Source: Gonocerus acuteangulatus
Lineage: Eukaryota > Arthropoda > Insecta > Hemiptera > Coreidae
Reading direction: 5' to 3'
DNA length: 64,000 nt
Assembly: GCA_946811695.1 (NCBI GenBank)
Contig: OX328126.1
Span: forward strand, 88,103,285-88,167,284
Shown: in pieces, positions 47,711 through 58,522 of the stretch
How positions within the stretch are numbered: position 1 is the stretch's first letter
Layout of the letters: each line of letters opens with the position of its first letter
Notes under the pieces: generated by a model
What the model was told of the DNA's origin: nothing
The model's database searches: none
What the model saw: only the letters and a program-made list of their open reading frames with translations
Made by a program: the position numbers and the translations under genes

Positions 47711-47989
47711 GTTGTCGTTACTGTTAAAAGGTCATAATTATTCCAACCCTAACCGGTTTCGAGCTACTCTGCTCCTCCTCGAAGGGTATTTCCTACAATA
47801 ATTTGTACACACTTAATACATATTTACATTATAAATGTGTTTACTTACATCGATGGGCTTATCACATTACGTACATTTTTAAAAATAATTGTATATGCCT
47901 CCGAGGATTATGAAACACTACCTTCCTAACCTTCCTCTCTGTAAACCGGTCTACAGTCCCCCAACCTTTCTGGATGACCTTTTGGCTAT

Positions 47990-48044
<55 letters not shown>

Positions 48045-48457
48045 CGTGTGTGTGTGTGTTAATCCAATGCATGTGATATGCTAGTTATTGCATTGGACTT
48101 AGACATGACACAAATTTCTCTTTACAGGGTTACTCGCCTTCTGAAAAAAATTAAGTTTGTTTCTTTTCAACAGGGTTTTATCACTGTTTATCTTTAACAC
48201 ATTTAATAGTCAAATTAGTATTATAATAGAATAAGGTATGAAAATGAGAAACTTATTGGTAATAGTGTTTCGCATGACGAAACGTAGAGAAGGTGGGGGT
48301 AGTAATTTCCGATTAGAATACTATCAGTTTCCTGTTGTGGCGCCTTAAATCTTCCTTTTCAAAGATTAAAACCTACCAATTACTACTTCTACTCCTTTGC
48401 TAATGACAGTTTTTTTTTCTTTTTACGTATCTTCAGCTGTCATTTGACCACTTCCTA

Positions 48458-48501
<44 letters not shown>

Positions 48502-49068
48502 GTTTCTTAATAGGTATGATTTGAAAAGATTCTGCGATCACGATGTTGTGCAAAAAAAAAAATCAATGACGAACAAACTCCATCAACTGCTGATCTGATT
48601 GTAGAGAACGCAGAATGGACTGTTTGAAAGCAAACCGTTTTTATGAAGGTCCGTTGATTGAATCCCGATAACCCTCCATACAAGCGGACTTATACAGCGA
48701 CAAGGGGACAACATGAATCCATTCCGTCGAAAAGCAGTTCCTGGACGTGACAGAGACAATGATGGATTGGGGGAATTCTTCTGGGGTTTTTCTATCCAAG
48801 AGGGAATTTCTGTCGAGAGAAATATTGAAGCATTCGATTCAATGTTTATCGTTGATTGGTTGCACGGAGTCTTTGAGAGTCAGGGTTTACTTCGTTCAAT
48901 ATGCACCTCTTTGTCATGCAACTTCTAGTTCCGTACATTTTGTAGAGGACTCTTAGGTTAACCCAGGGGGAGTTCTGATTAAAATATTTGAACAATCAAA
49001 GTACTTGCATACCACCTTTCAATAAAATCGGTCCATTTTTGAGCCTACTACAGAGCGAACAGACAAAT
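47711..49068. other. Unassigned stretch with microsatellites and old repeats
   Basis: (TA)n then (TG)n runs lie at 48000-48060, and (TA)n at 48465-48501. 47755-47785 (minus strand gaggaggagcagagtagctc, then gaaaccgg) looks like a decayed hammerhead-type pseudo-LTR. 48170-48330 shares blocks with 17220-17400. The frames at 48713-48956 have no recognisable motif. Confidence 0.45.
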
Positions 49069-49472
49069 ACAGTAGGCTACCTCTAATCCGGCGGTCTCCG
49101 AGATTAATAAGCTCCTAGAAAATCTTCCCTACCTAGCTAGCCAAATATTTGTTTTGGGCTATTTCATTGAATGGAAGTCAAAGAAGGTATATATGTTTCG
49201 TTTTAGAGGTAGGAACTTGTGTTTCTACTGAGAAAATAAATGTTTTTTTTTTTAAAATTATCCTATTTTTTTCCAAAAAGAAGGAAAAATTTCTGTGGTC
49301 AGTCTTACTTCAAGGTTAAATTGGTGTGATCAATTTCTCAGACCTTAAATCCTTTATTTATTTGTACATTTAACGTTTCGGCCTTCAGGCCAGTGTTACA
49401 AAAATCTTAATTTAACCCTCTTACTAACTAATTTATAATAATTTAACCCTATGTCCAAATTTATTCTATTGT

Positions 49473-49939
49473 TTACCTAAATACCAGCAGCCTCTTTTTG
49501 AAAAACTTTTTCAGTACCGGCCTTGTCTTTTTTTTGACCTTTTTTTTTTTTTTAACGGCGCATCTACATCTTGGCCATTAGCGCCGGGCTATCCCGGCAT
49601 TGCCCATTCCACCATTAATAATGGTAATGGTAATTCCTCCTTTAATAGCCCCTTTATCTCATGGTTAGGTCGATGCCCGTTTAGCAATTACTTGCATTTA
49701 TTATAGACAATAAAGCGTTTTAAATTATCTTCTTGAAAATTATGAAGAAAGTTGTCAATTTAGATTGCACTTATGAAGGAATACCTTAAAACCATTATCG
49801 ATTCTAACAATCAATGAAGAAATGAGCCTCGTTAAAATGATTTTTCTACTTCCCGGATAATATCACCAGCGCACAGCGGGCCGTTACCTAAATACCAGCA
49901 GCCTCTTTTTGAAAAACTTGTTCAGTACCTGGCCTTGTC
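49473..49939. repeat. 55-bp direct repeats flanking a retroposed insert
   Basis: The sequence from ttacctaaataccagcagcc to ggccttgtc occurs at 49473-49527 and 49884-49939 with about four differences. It brackets the insert 49528-49883 exactly, so it behaves as an unusually long target-site duplication. Confidence 0.75.
49528..49883 (-). mobile_element. SINE-like insert: unknown 287-bp head plus family-1 SINE tail
   Basis: On the minus strand it reads aacggcccgctgtgcgctgg ... ggaatgggcaatgc (about 287 bp), then cggcgctaatggccaagatg ... gatgcgccgtt and poly(A). The first part recurs alone at 54274-54560. The tail is the common SINE 3' domain. The head has no tRNA or 5S similarity that I can see. 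Confidence 0.6.
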
Positions 49940-50570
49940 ATCCTGGCAATTAAAATTATTAAAACCATTCTTCAAAATTTTTCTAGGCACCTTCCAAATC
50001 CCAAACACCACCATTTTCTTTTCTTATCCCCCACATTGTCAAGACTTATTCATGATCTACTAAGACTTATCTATGCCTATCCTCATTTTTATAACAATCC
50101 ATTAATTTTATTTTAAATTAAAACAATAAAATTAACCTATAAAAACACCGTACAATTTTCTAATGTTTTTTGTCTTATTACTATTACATCATTTTTTAAA
50201 TTTAACACAAATTATAAAATCATTCATACAACTCTTTTTCTTTTTATCACAATTTATTTCTTAATCCTGTTTAAAATTTCTGAGTAATGTTTGTTAATGT
50301 TTCTACTAAGGCACCTGCAGCGAAAGGCCTGATATACACCAGCAAGGATTTGCATATCTTGAATTTATTTTATAATTCGGCACCTAAATTTTACCTAAAT
50401 ATGCAAATAAATAAATATATTAAAAATTGTATATATTATTATATCCTCAAATAATAAGTTTTTTCAAAAACATAAGTGACAGCTTTTAACTGAATTTTCT
50501 AATCCGGAGTTTTCTCTAATCCGACTGCACCCAGGCCCCGAATTAGGGAGAGTCTACTATATGACAGGGT

Positions 50571-52520
50571 GATTCAGGTCTAAGTAGCCAAAATCTAGGA
50601 GGTTATTGTAAACATAATTTCCAACAAAAAAGTTCATTTCAGGTATGGTCCGATTCCGAAAGGAAAAGGAGCTGTGTCCAATTTTCTGTTTTTTTAACGT
50701 AGTCATGTTTTTTAACGAATAAGAATGGATTGCCCAAAACCTATTCAAGATAATTAAGTTTTAATTATGCCATCATAAAATAGACAAAATTTCCTTTGAA
50801 AAAACAGTAATTAAATTCACTTAAACTATTATTAAAAGATACTTTCTGAACGTACAATATCGCACTTCTGTTTTTATCAATGAATCAGAGTTTTTTGGCG
50901 ATTTTTTTCCTCGGCCCCCTAACGGAATACAGGTTCAATACTTACACGAAAACTTCTACATTTAGTAAGCATTAAATCCATGCAAATGAAGTGGAGATTT
51001 ATTGAGGGATAAATTGAACGATTGTCTCCCTTTTGTCACAAAAATGTGGAATGTAGTTTTGCTACTTTCAAATACCTTGTGTGAAGAAATTATTCATTTT
51101 TCATTGGCCAAACTGTGGTTATCCACTGTCCAGTCCGGAAGCAATAAAAGTAACTTGATTGGAAAAGTTTTTCATTTGAGAGATATGTCTCATTTCGTGT
51201 TTTCCAATTTTTCATTGATTTATCTTTTACATGATTTATTTGGCTCCCAGTTTTGACTAGAAATTTTGAGAGGAAAATTCAAAAACATTTCAGGGTAGTT
51301 GAATAATTGCAAACCAAAATTTACACGTAATTCGAAATTTTTTTCAAATAAAATTTGAAATAAAACTAAAAATTGTGCAAAACATTGCGGTAGGAAAAAT
51401 GTTAATCCTCAGTTCGGCCGAAACATTTTCTGGACAGACAAGGCCACATACACACGAAATGGAATATTTAACAGTCCCAATTCGCATACTTGGTCTCATT
51501 TTAATCATTAAGCTATGTGAAGATCACACAATCCGTATCAGATCCAAGCTAACGTGTGGTACGGGATTTTGCGCGAATATCTTCTTCAGCCAATCCTGAT
51601 TCCCGGCAGGTTTGATTCAACATATTTTTAAGCCTCCTTCAACAAGATAGACCTATTGCAGTGGAAGACGTTCCGCTTCCACATAGATTCATGGTCCCAG
51701 ATGGCTTGCTGTCACAGCAGCAGTGCTGTTAGACAGTGGATGGGTCCACTGTCCAAGTTGATAAAGGTCCAATTGCAATATCGGAAAATTCCAAATTTTC
51801 AAATATATTAGCAAATATTTTAGTGCCAACTATATCATGTAAAAGATAAATCAATGACAATTTGTAAAATAAAAAATGTAACATATCTCCCAAATGAAAA
51901 ATTTTTCAAATTATTTCTTTTAGTTACTTTTATAGCTTCCTGACTGGACAATGGATTCCCACAGTTTGGCCAATAAAAAATGAATAATTTTTAATTTCTT
52001 TACACAAGGTATTTGAAAGTAACAAAACTGCATTCCACATTTTTTTGACAAAAGGGAGCCAATCGTTCAACTTATTCCTGAATAAATCTTCACTTCATTT
52101 GCATGGATTTAATGCTTACTAAATGTAGAAGTTTTCGTGTAAGTATTGAATCTGTAGTCCGTTAGGGGGCTGAGGAAAAAAATCACGAAAAAAACTCTGA
52201 TTCATTGATAAAAACAGAAGTGCGTTATTGGACGTCCAGAAAGTATCTTTTAAAAATAGTTTTAATGAATTAAATTACTGTTATTTTAAAGGAAATTTTA
52301 TCTATTTTATGATGGCATAAGTAGAATTAAATTATCTTGAATAGTTTTTGAGAAATCCATTCTTATTCATTAAAAAACATGACTACTTTGAAAAAAAAAC
52401 AGAAAATTGCACATAGCTCCTTTTCCTTTAGGAATCGGACCATACTTCAAATGATCTTTTTTGTTGTAAATGATGTCTTGAACCAACTCCTAGAGTTTGG
52501 CTACTTAGACCTGAATCACC

Positions 52521-52524
<4 letters not shown>
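50571..52524. mobile_element. Long-inverted-repeat foldback transposon, non-coding
   Basis: The ends are cagggtgattcaggtctaag and its exact inverse. The arms, about 680-700 bp each (50571 to about 51250, and about 51820 to 52524), are imperfect inverted copies; for example tggtccgattccgaaaggaa near 50645 reappears inverted near 52430. The central 570 bp is unique. No transposase frame was recognised. A (TA)n tract begins exactly at the right end. Confidence 0.85.
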
Positions 52525-52580
<56 letters not shown>

Positions 52581-52581
52581 T

Positions 52582-52637
<56 letters not shown>

Positions 52638-52716
52638 AATTTCAACCAGTATCATAAGGACCTTATAAGCTGGTTTTCTCCCAATGGTAGGAGGGAGGAA
52701 ACACACAAAAAAAAAA

Positions 52717-52810
<94 letters not shown>
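52525..52810. repeat. Large (TA)n tracts
   Basis: Three nearly pure TA tracts (52525-52567, 52591-52629, 52709-52810) are separated by short spacers containing acacacaaat and its inverse. All YIYIYI-type open frames here are translations of them. Confidence 0.97.
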
Positions 52811-52813
<3 letters not shown>

Positions 52814-53039
52814 ACAGCGAACAATTACTTCAGTCGGAGACACATCCAGACAAAGTATTTATACATTTTGGAAATCAGTCAGAATAAGATACTATTTTTT
52901 TTCTCTCAAGCACCTGGTACAGCGTACTACACTGTGATTCGAGTATACACTGTAATTTCGCTTGCAAATGACAATACAAAATAGACAAAAACTGTGAAGG
53001 CGAACGCTGCCAACTAGTGATGGGCGACTTTCGAATATT

Positions 53040-53217
53040 TTTTTTTTTTTTTTTTTTTAACGGCGCATCTACATCTTGGCCATTAGCGCCGGGCTATCTA
53101 CAGGTTGCCACCCTGTAGTCTGACCCCTAAAGGGCCTATACTGACCACGCCCGACGTTGCTTAACTTCGGTGATCTATGGGAACCGCTGCACTCAACGTG
53201 GCTATGGCCGTTGGCAT
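53040..53217 (-). mobile_element. 5S rRNA-derived SINE with TSD
   Basis: On the minus strand the head reads gccaacggccatagccacgt, then gatcaccgaagttaagcaac and gtcgggcgtggt. This is the first two thirds of 5S rRNA, including its internal Pol III promoter region. A linker follows (gtcagactacagggtggcaa), then the same 3' domain as the tRNA-derived SINE, cggcgctaatggccaagatg ... gcgccgtt, and poly(A). The flanks are tttcgaatatt at 53029-53039 and 53218-53228. It is not a functional 5S gene: the second half, with the 3' pairing strand, is absent. Confidence 0.92.
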
Positions 53218-53228
53218 TTTCGAATATT

Positions 53229-53369
53229 AATCGATCTTTTGAATCGATTCATATTTGAGTGTCAGCTATCACTACTAAGAATCGACCTATATGATAAGAA
53301 TGAGCCTATATGAATACTGCATAATATGAAAAATATATCTGTAATATAACGTTTTTCTGTTTTTGAATC

Positions 53370-53426
<57 letters not shown>

Positions 53427-54034
53427 AGTATTAACTCTGTCCTACTTGTTCTGCAGCCCTGATGAAGGCTTTAATTTCAAACCAAAACTTCAGCAAACGA
53501 CCGAACCTTGAAAATGTCTACCTTTGGCCAACGGCCAACGATCTCCACTCAATGTATTAATCCATGAGATATTAACTATTAATGTCTTATATAAAAATTA
53601 TTTATTGTCACTTACTTCCGATGGACAAGAATCGGACAAATGGAAATATTTGTTTATCTGAAATATTTGTTTAAATAATTGACTCAGATGGTTCCAAAAT
53701 TTAGAATGGGCAAAACATTTATACTACTGATATTTTTATTCTTTTGGTTGTCTTTTTAAGGATTGTGCTGTGTTTACTCAGCTCGCACGCAACATTAAAA
53801 AATTGGAAAGCGAAAAATTGTTTAAAAAAGAGCTTCTACTATTTGGCTGAAACCCCCCAAAAATCAGCAACAATAGTTTCCCCATTTTATTGTATTTTAT
53901 TTTTATGTTTTATTGTTGATTGTGCGAATCAATTTTATTCATTTATTTTAAATTTTAGCTTTTCTTGATAAAAGCTACACAGTTAAAGATCAAATAATCT
54001 ACAGGTTTCTCCGAGGATACTTCATTTTTTTACA
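53229..54034. other. Unassigned stretch with (TA)n and a decayed Penelope-type motif
   Basis: (TA)n lies at 53372-53421. 53459-53495 (ctgatgaaggctttaatttc, then aaaccaaaac) resembles a mutated hammerhead core. 53540-53560 (caacgatctccactcaatg) resembles the repeat edge at 63105. The frame 53744-53968 shows no motif. Confidence 0.4.
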
Positions 54035-54119
54035 TAAAAACCCACCTATAGTGGTAATCGAACCCAGAACCATCATGGAGGAGTGCTTACGCCATACCAC
54101 TCTCGGACATCAGGGTTCC
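54035..54119 (-). mobile_element. tRNA-derived SINE head fragment
   Basis: On the minus strand it reads ggaaccctgatgtccgagag and tggtatggcgtaagcactcc, with B box gggttcgattaccac. The layout follows the family-2 SINE at 21487 (an extended variable arm). No tail or TSD was seen. Confidence 0.55.
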
Positions 54120-54273
54120 ACAAATAAATTTAAAATAATTAAATTAAAAATATGGGAGTAATAAAAAGTAAAATGAAATATAAGCAAGAGTGGATAAATA
54201 CCCCAAGAGAACCAGTGAGAATTGAGTTTTATGTGGAGGGTAGACAGTTAATGCCCCATAGAATCCCATGAGC

Positions 54274-54560
54274 ATTGCCCATTCCACCATTAATAATGGT
54301 AATGGTAATTCCTCCTTTAATAGCCCCTTTATCTCATGGTTAGGTCGATGCCCGTTTAGCAATTACTTGCATTTATTATAGACAATAAAGCGTTTTAAAT
54401 TATCTTCTTGAAAATTATGAAGAAAGTTGTCAATTTAGATTGCACTTATGAAGGAATACCTTAAAACCATTATCGATTCTAACAATCAATGAAGAAATGA
54501 GCCTCGTTAAAATGATTTTTCTACTTCCCGGATAATATCACCAGCGCACAGCGGGCCGTT
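54274..54560 (-). repeat. 287-bp dispersed repeat, second copy
   Basis: Almost identical to the head part of the insert at 49528-49883 (gcattgcccattccaccatt to cacagcgggccgtt). It lacks the SINE tail here, so the 287-bp unit can exist on its own. Confidence 0.85.
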
Positions 54561-54721
54561 TCGCAGATCTAGGTGGACAAGCTCATAAGATGATTTTAAA
54601 TATTAGCGTAAAATGTTTCAGACTCATGTAGATCATTTTATTTAATACATTTTTCATTTGTAGCTGAGATATATATTTATATATATATATATTTGTGTGT
54701 GTGTGTGTGTGTGTGTGTACA

Positions 54722-55155
54722 GGGTGGCCCAGATCAAACGACAAGAAGTCAATCGACGATTCGGACAACTATACAGACTGCTAAACCGATCATCACAATT
54801 AACCGTACATAACAAACTAACTGTCTGCAACTCACTAATAAAACCTATTTGGACTTACGGAATAGAACTTTGGGGGACAGCCAAGCATTCCAACATCCAC
54901 CGATTCCAAACATTCCAATCCAAAGTCCTGCGTACCATAGTCAATGCTCCTTATTATGTTACAAATCCCACCCTCCATAAAGGCCTAAATATCCCTTTTG
55001 TCCAAGATGTAATCCCAATCCGCTTCTCATCTATCCATAGCAAATTAATCAATCATCCTAACCCTATAGCGCAATCCTTATCCAGCACCAATCATCCTTC
55101 TTCTCCACCAAGACGCCTTAACAGGAAGTGGCCCCGAGACTTACTTAGGCAGTGA
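54722..55155 (+). pseudogene. LINE reverse transcriptase C-terminal region (partial)
   Basis: About 145 codons are open, from VAQIKRQEVNRRFGQLYRLL to LNRKWPRDLLRQ. It aligns with the frame at 7550-8072 from its AHIKQKRQELNRRFG part onwards; two codons are missing near the 5' edge. The leading VCVCV residues of the open frame come from the GT microsatellite, not from the LINE. No catalytic domain is present. Confidence 0.82.
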
Positions 55156-55474
55156 AGTGTCGTGGAGTGAACAAAAACAACTATTCGTGGAGTGATCAAA
55201 GAAATTATAATTGTATAAATTGAGAGTGATATCTGTGGATATTTTCTCTCCTCAGGAAATCACAGCCCACGTCTAACCCGTCTCCAATCCTCCCTGCTAG
55301 TCGCAAGGTGTGGTTGGATGGCGTAAGGTAACTCCAGGTCATCCTAGAATCCTTCCTAAACTAGGAAGGTATTCGGCTGACAACTGGGGACACCTGAGGC
55401 GTGAGCAAGTAACGTGTATCAAATTACATAATGCAATTGAATTGTAGATTGTGATATTTCTTAAAATAAATAGA

Positions 55475-55478
<4 letters not shown>
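54722..55478 (+). mobile_element. 5'-truncated jockey-like LINE
   Basis: Same family as 7227-8072, with the same coding end and the same 3' UTR (for example cctccctgctagtcgcaag and aaggtattcggctgacaact). It lies between a GT run and a (TA)n tract, so TSDs cannot be resolved. The tail is aaataaatagaaataa. Confidence 0.85.
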
Positions 55479-55530
<52 letters not shown>

Positions 55531-56297
55531 TCAAGTGCCTTTGTTTGGAATTTTAGATGAGGAATACATGAAAACATATTTTTCTTATAAAAATGACAAA
55601 CGTATAGATCTACTTGACGCATCGAAACCCCGTTTGCACGGTTCTTCCTTGTTTTAATAGTACATTTTATTTGTTCATCAGCTGAAAGCAAAATGTCGCA
55701 TCCGTGGCCCTCTTAAGCCTGTGATGCTACCTGTTAATCCTTTCGGTGTCCAAATCATGACCATACACTCGTTGACAAACAGATGTATGGTCAATACATA
55801 ATCAATTCAGTACGACTTCTCTACCGACTACTTCTCATTTTTGTAGGTCGTTCGGCAACTTTCTGCTTACAATTATCATCTATGGCTAACATAATTAAAA
55901 ATAATCCTAGTAATTATCTATTGATTCCATCTTCAATTAGAGAGTCCATTGATAGCAGCTCTGACCTCGATAGAAATACCAATCTGCATTCCTCGTGCAA
56001 TTGGCATATCGGAGAAACAGTCAATATTCGGGGTCAGGGTCTCCCATATTTATATCTCTGTGTCATTAAAACATCTCAAAATTACTAATTCTGTCGGTTA
56101 TATCAATAAAATAATTAATGTTATCTGTTTGATAATTGTCATTCAAATTGTATTATTTTATAACGCTTTCTACGGTCGTGGGTTCGATTCTCACTGAGGG
56201 TGCTGGCTTTTCACTGAATCCTGTAGATAATTAACTATATAATTTTTTGCACTTTATTATAGCACGATTCCCGTCATACTATATGTTATACACCAAT

Positions 56298-56338
<41 letters not shown>

Positions 56339-57077
56339 TTTTGTCTGAAGTAGTATCAAAATAGCTAGAAATCCCCCCTCCCCACAAAAAATTATGCAAT
56401 TCGGGGAGTTTTAGAAATTGCAAGATAGATAATTACTGAATTTGGAAATATTTTCAGGATTAATTTGTTTTCTTTCTACATTCAACAATCCTTGTTTGTT
56501 TTTATAGTTTTATAAACTATTTTAGCGATAAAGTAGATCACGGGAAATATTCTAGTAATATTTTAGAAAATCTACAAGTATTTCTCCTTTCGTTTGGCAG
56601 ATCTTCTTAAAATTATTATTATTTGTGAAATCGTTTTCCGATGACCCTTTGTCTCTAGGAATACTAAGATTTAAGACATTTTGCATATTTTACAAACAAT
56701 TAAGCAAGGTAAAACAATTAAGAATGTAGAAAGTAAAATATAATAAATCATTGATGAAAAAGAAAGAGTCTTGCCCAATATACAATCCCGTTGATCGAAA
56801 TAACTAATTCTCATGAAAGGTCAAGGTGTATTTCAGAATATCGGCTTTCTTGGAAATTGATATTTTTAAAAGCATTATGAACTTTTTAAAAAAACTATTT
56901 AATCCACAAAAAAAAACAGTTCTAAGAACAGTCTACAAGCGCCCAGATAGGCAAATGCTGTTAATGTTGTAGGTTTTTTTTTTTTTTTTTTTTTTTTTTT
57001 GTTGAAAGGTGTTTTATAAATGTGACCCACGCTGATAATACAAATTCTGGGAAACGAGTGGGGAGTTTTTATCACCC
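55479..57077. other. Unassigned stretch with (TA)n and SINE fragment
   Basis: (TA)n lies at 55479-55527 and 56301-56334. 56164-56215 (gtgggttcgattctcactga, then gggtgctggcttttc) is a SINE B-box region like that of family 2. A T run lies at 56974-57000. The frame 55783-56088 has no recognisable domain. Confidence 0.45.
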
Positions 57078-57090
57078 TGTATATATATAT

Positions 57091-58005
57091 ACAGTAGAAC
57101 TTGGATAATTCGAACCCCAAGGGACCGATAGAAAAGTTCGAATTATCCAAAATTCGAATTACAAAAGTTCTCGAAAATAAAGGGTTAAGAAATCGAACTT
57201 CGTATTTCCACATTTTTAATTTAAAAAATACATTTTATTTAAAGAAAAACAAACATTTCATGAATTGATGATTACGTACATAAGTAATAAATAATTTATC
57301 AAAAAAGTAAAAATAAAAGTCTATTGTTTTGAAAAAAAGTCATTTTCATGGGGAAGAATTTATTCTTTATTTTTCAGGTAAGTTGATAAAACGTTAGGAA
57401 GAATTCCAAAATCCCTGGCAATTTCAGATTTTTTCTTTATTCCTTTTTCAACTTCTTTCATCTTCATTTTCTCGGACAACGTTAAAGTTGTATAACTTCG
57501 ACATCTTAAATCAACAACTCACTGAACCTGTACAGTGCGGTTCAAGGCACAAACATATCAACAATACAACAGATCTAGGCGCTGACTGACTTATAACTGA
57601 ATAAGAAATGAAGATGGGAGGGAATTCTAGGATAAAACGACAGGATGGTGTATGTAACAACAACCCCTGGAAGGGAGGAAGCGCGACCCACGACTTTGCA
57701 GAACTCCTAGAGTCCAAGAACTGGACTATGAGACCGCCGCGCTTCTTGTCCTGAACCCCTACATCCGTATCTTACTATCTTTCTTACGACAGGGGAGAAT
57801 ATTTTGCAAGATTTAAGATCGACCGCATCTCTGTCCATTTCCCATTGGAGGCAAAGGCTCGTAAAAAATTCGAATAATCCAAAATTTTATTCGAATTAAC
57901 CATTTTTTTTTTTACATTGTTTATGCCCTAAATTCTAGGGACCGAGAGAAATGTTCGAATTAAAGACGATTTCGAATTATCGAAGTTCGAATTATCCATG
58001 TTCCA

Positions 58006-58008
<3 letters not shown>
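57091..58008 (-). mobile_element. pogo/Tigger-like non-autonomous element
   Basis: The left end is cagtagaacttggataattc; the right end inverted is cagtggaacatggataattc. TA lies on both sides (inside TA tracts). Subterminal blocks with attcgaattatccaaa are repeated at both ends. It keeps a short transposase N-terminal remnant; the catalytic part has been replaced by unrelated sequence. Confidence 0.82.
57361..57503 (-). pseudogene. CENP-B/pogo-type helix-turn-helix remnant of a transposase
   Basis: The minus-strand frame reads RSYTTLTLSEKMKMKEVEKG continuing IKKKSEIARDFGILPNVLST and YLKNKE, then a stop where the family usually continues KNKEKIL. This is the first DNA-binding domain of pogo-family transposases and CENP-B (LT-x-EK, EVEKG, AR-x-FGI, LSTxLKNKE). 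The family uses it to bind element ends. Only about 50 residues remain, so it cannot act as a transposase. The start codon lies outside the preserved frame. Confidence 0.8.

Positions 58009-58051
<43 letters not shown>
58009..58051. repeat. (TA)n microsatellite
   Basis: Pure TA run starting exactly at the right end of the pogo-like element. Confidence 0.97.
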
Positions 58052-58055
<4 letters not shown>

Positions 58056-58151
58056 ACATTGATTTGGCTGGACGGTGGTGGTACTGCATCATAATAGGAA
58101 AACCAACAAACTCCAAGGTCTCCACCACAAATGATTTATTTTATTCACTCA

Positions 58152-58194
58152 AAGCAAGCTTTCGGAGTCTACAGCTCCATCCTCAGTGCTTCTA
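58152..58194 (-). ncRNA. Hammerhead ribozyme-like motif E
   Basis: Minus strand: GAAGC, A, CTGAGGA (58180-58186), one base, hairpin GGAG/CTCC, GAAA (58160-58163), GCTT, GCTTT. Stem I pairs GAAGC with GCTTT. The AGCT palindrome would allow a dimeric stem III; the predicted cleavage point follows CTT. Confidence 0.65.
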
Positions 58195-58522
58195 CAGCAT
58201 AGAAAAACAAAACATATATAATCTTTAACACCTGAGAATCAGCTTATCAAATAAATTTGAATTGTCAGGAACCATTTAAAAAACAATCAATGCAATCATA
58301 AAAACCAATTAAATCCTAAAACACAAAACACGTAATCAACCACACAAGCATTCATACTCAAATATACATTAAAAACAGCAGAATACACACTTTCTGTCCA
58401 AGCACACGTACGACAAAATAAATAAATAAGTACATAAATAAAAAAAAACAAAAAAAAACACTAGTGAATCACAAGTTAAAAATAAAAATAAAAACCTAAT
58501 GCTGAGGTACCCACCCAGTTCT

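Larger units (their letters stand above)
49069..50562. mobile_element. Tigger-like element, interrupted
   Basis: The left end is acagtaggctacctctaatc-cgg. The right end, inverted, is tagtagactctccctaattc-gg, with an internal second copy of the ctaatccgg motif near 50500. This terminus type (CAGTAGxCTxxxxCTAATxCGG) is typical of Tigger/pogo elements that target TA. No transposase is recognisable. The retroposed insert at 49528-49883 lies inside. Confidence 0.55.

Noticed and set aside
47755..47785. Seventh hammerhead motif
   Set aside because: The stem-loop GGAGC/GCTC and GAAAC are kept, but the CUGANGA box is broken; noted only as a decayed relic.
49378..49400. Hammerhead motif on the minus strand (ctgaaggccgaaacgtt)
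   Set aside because: CUGA and GAAA are present but there is no room for stem II, and the core box is incomplete.
52379..52887. Tyr-Ile repeat proteins (also at 21908, 28929, 30472, 34202, 47048, 55461, 57928, 61461 and 63376)
   Set aside because: Translations of (TA)n microsatellites extended into flanking repeats.
53100..53217. Functional 5S rRNA gene
   Set aside because: Only the first two thirds are similar; the 3' strand of helix I is missing and a SINE tail follows.
53459..53495. Eighth hammerhead motif (ctgatgaaggctttaatttc)
   Set aside because: The first box is intact but GAAA is lost and stem II does not close well.
55783..56197. Two overlapping frames of 101 and 82 codons
   Set aside because: They overlap in different frames, one runs into a SINE B-box region, and neither has a recognisable motif.
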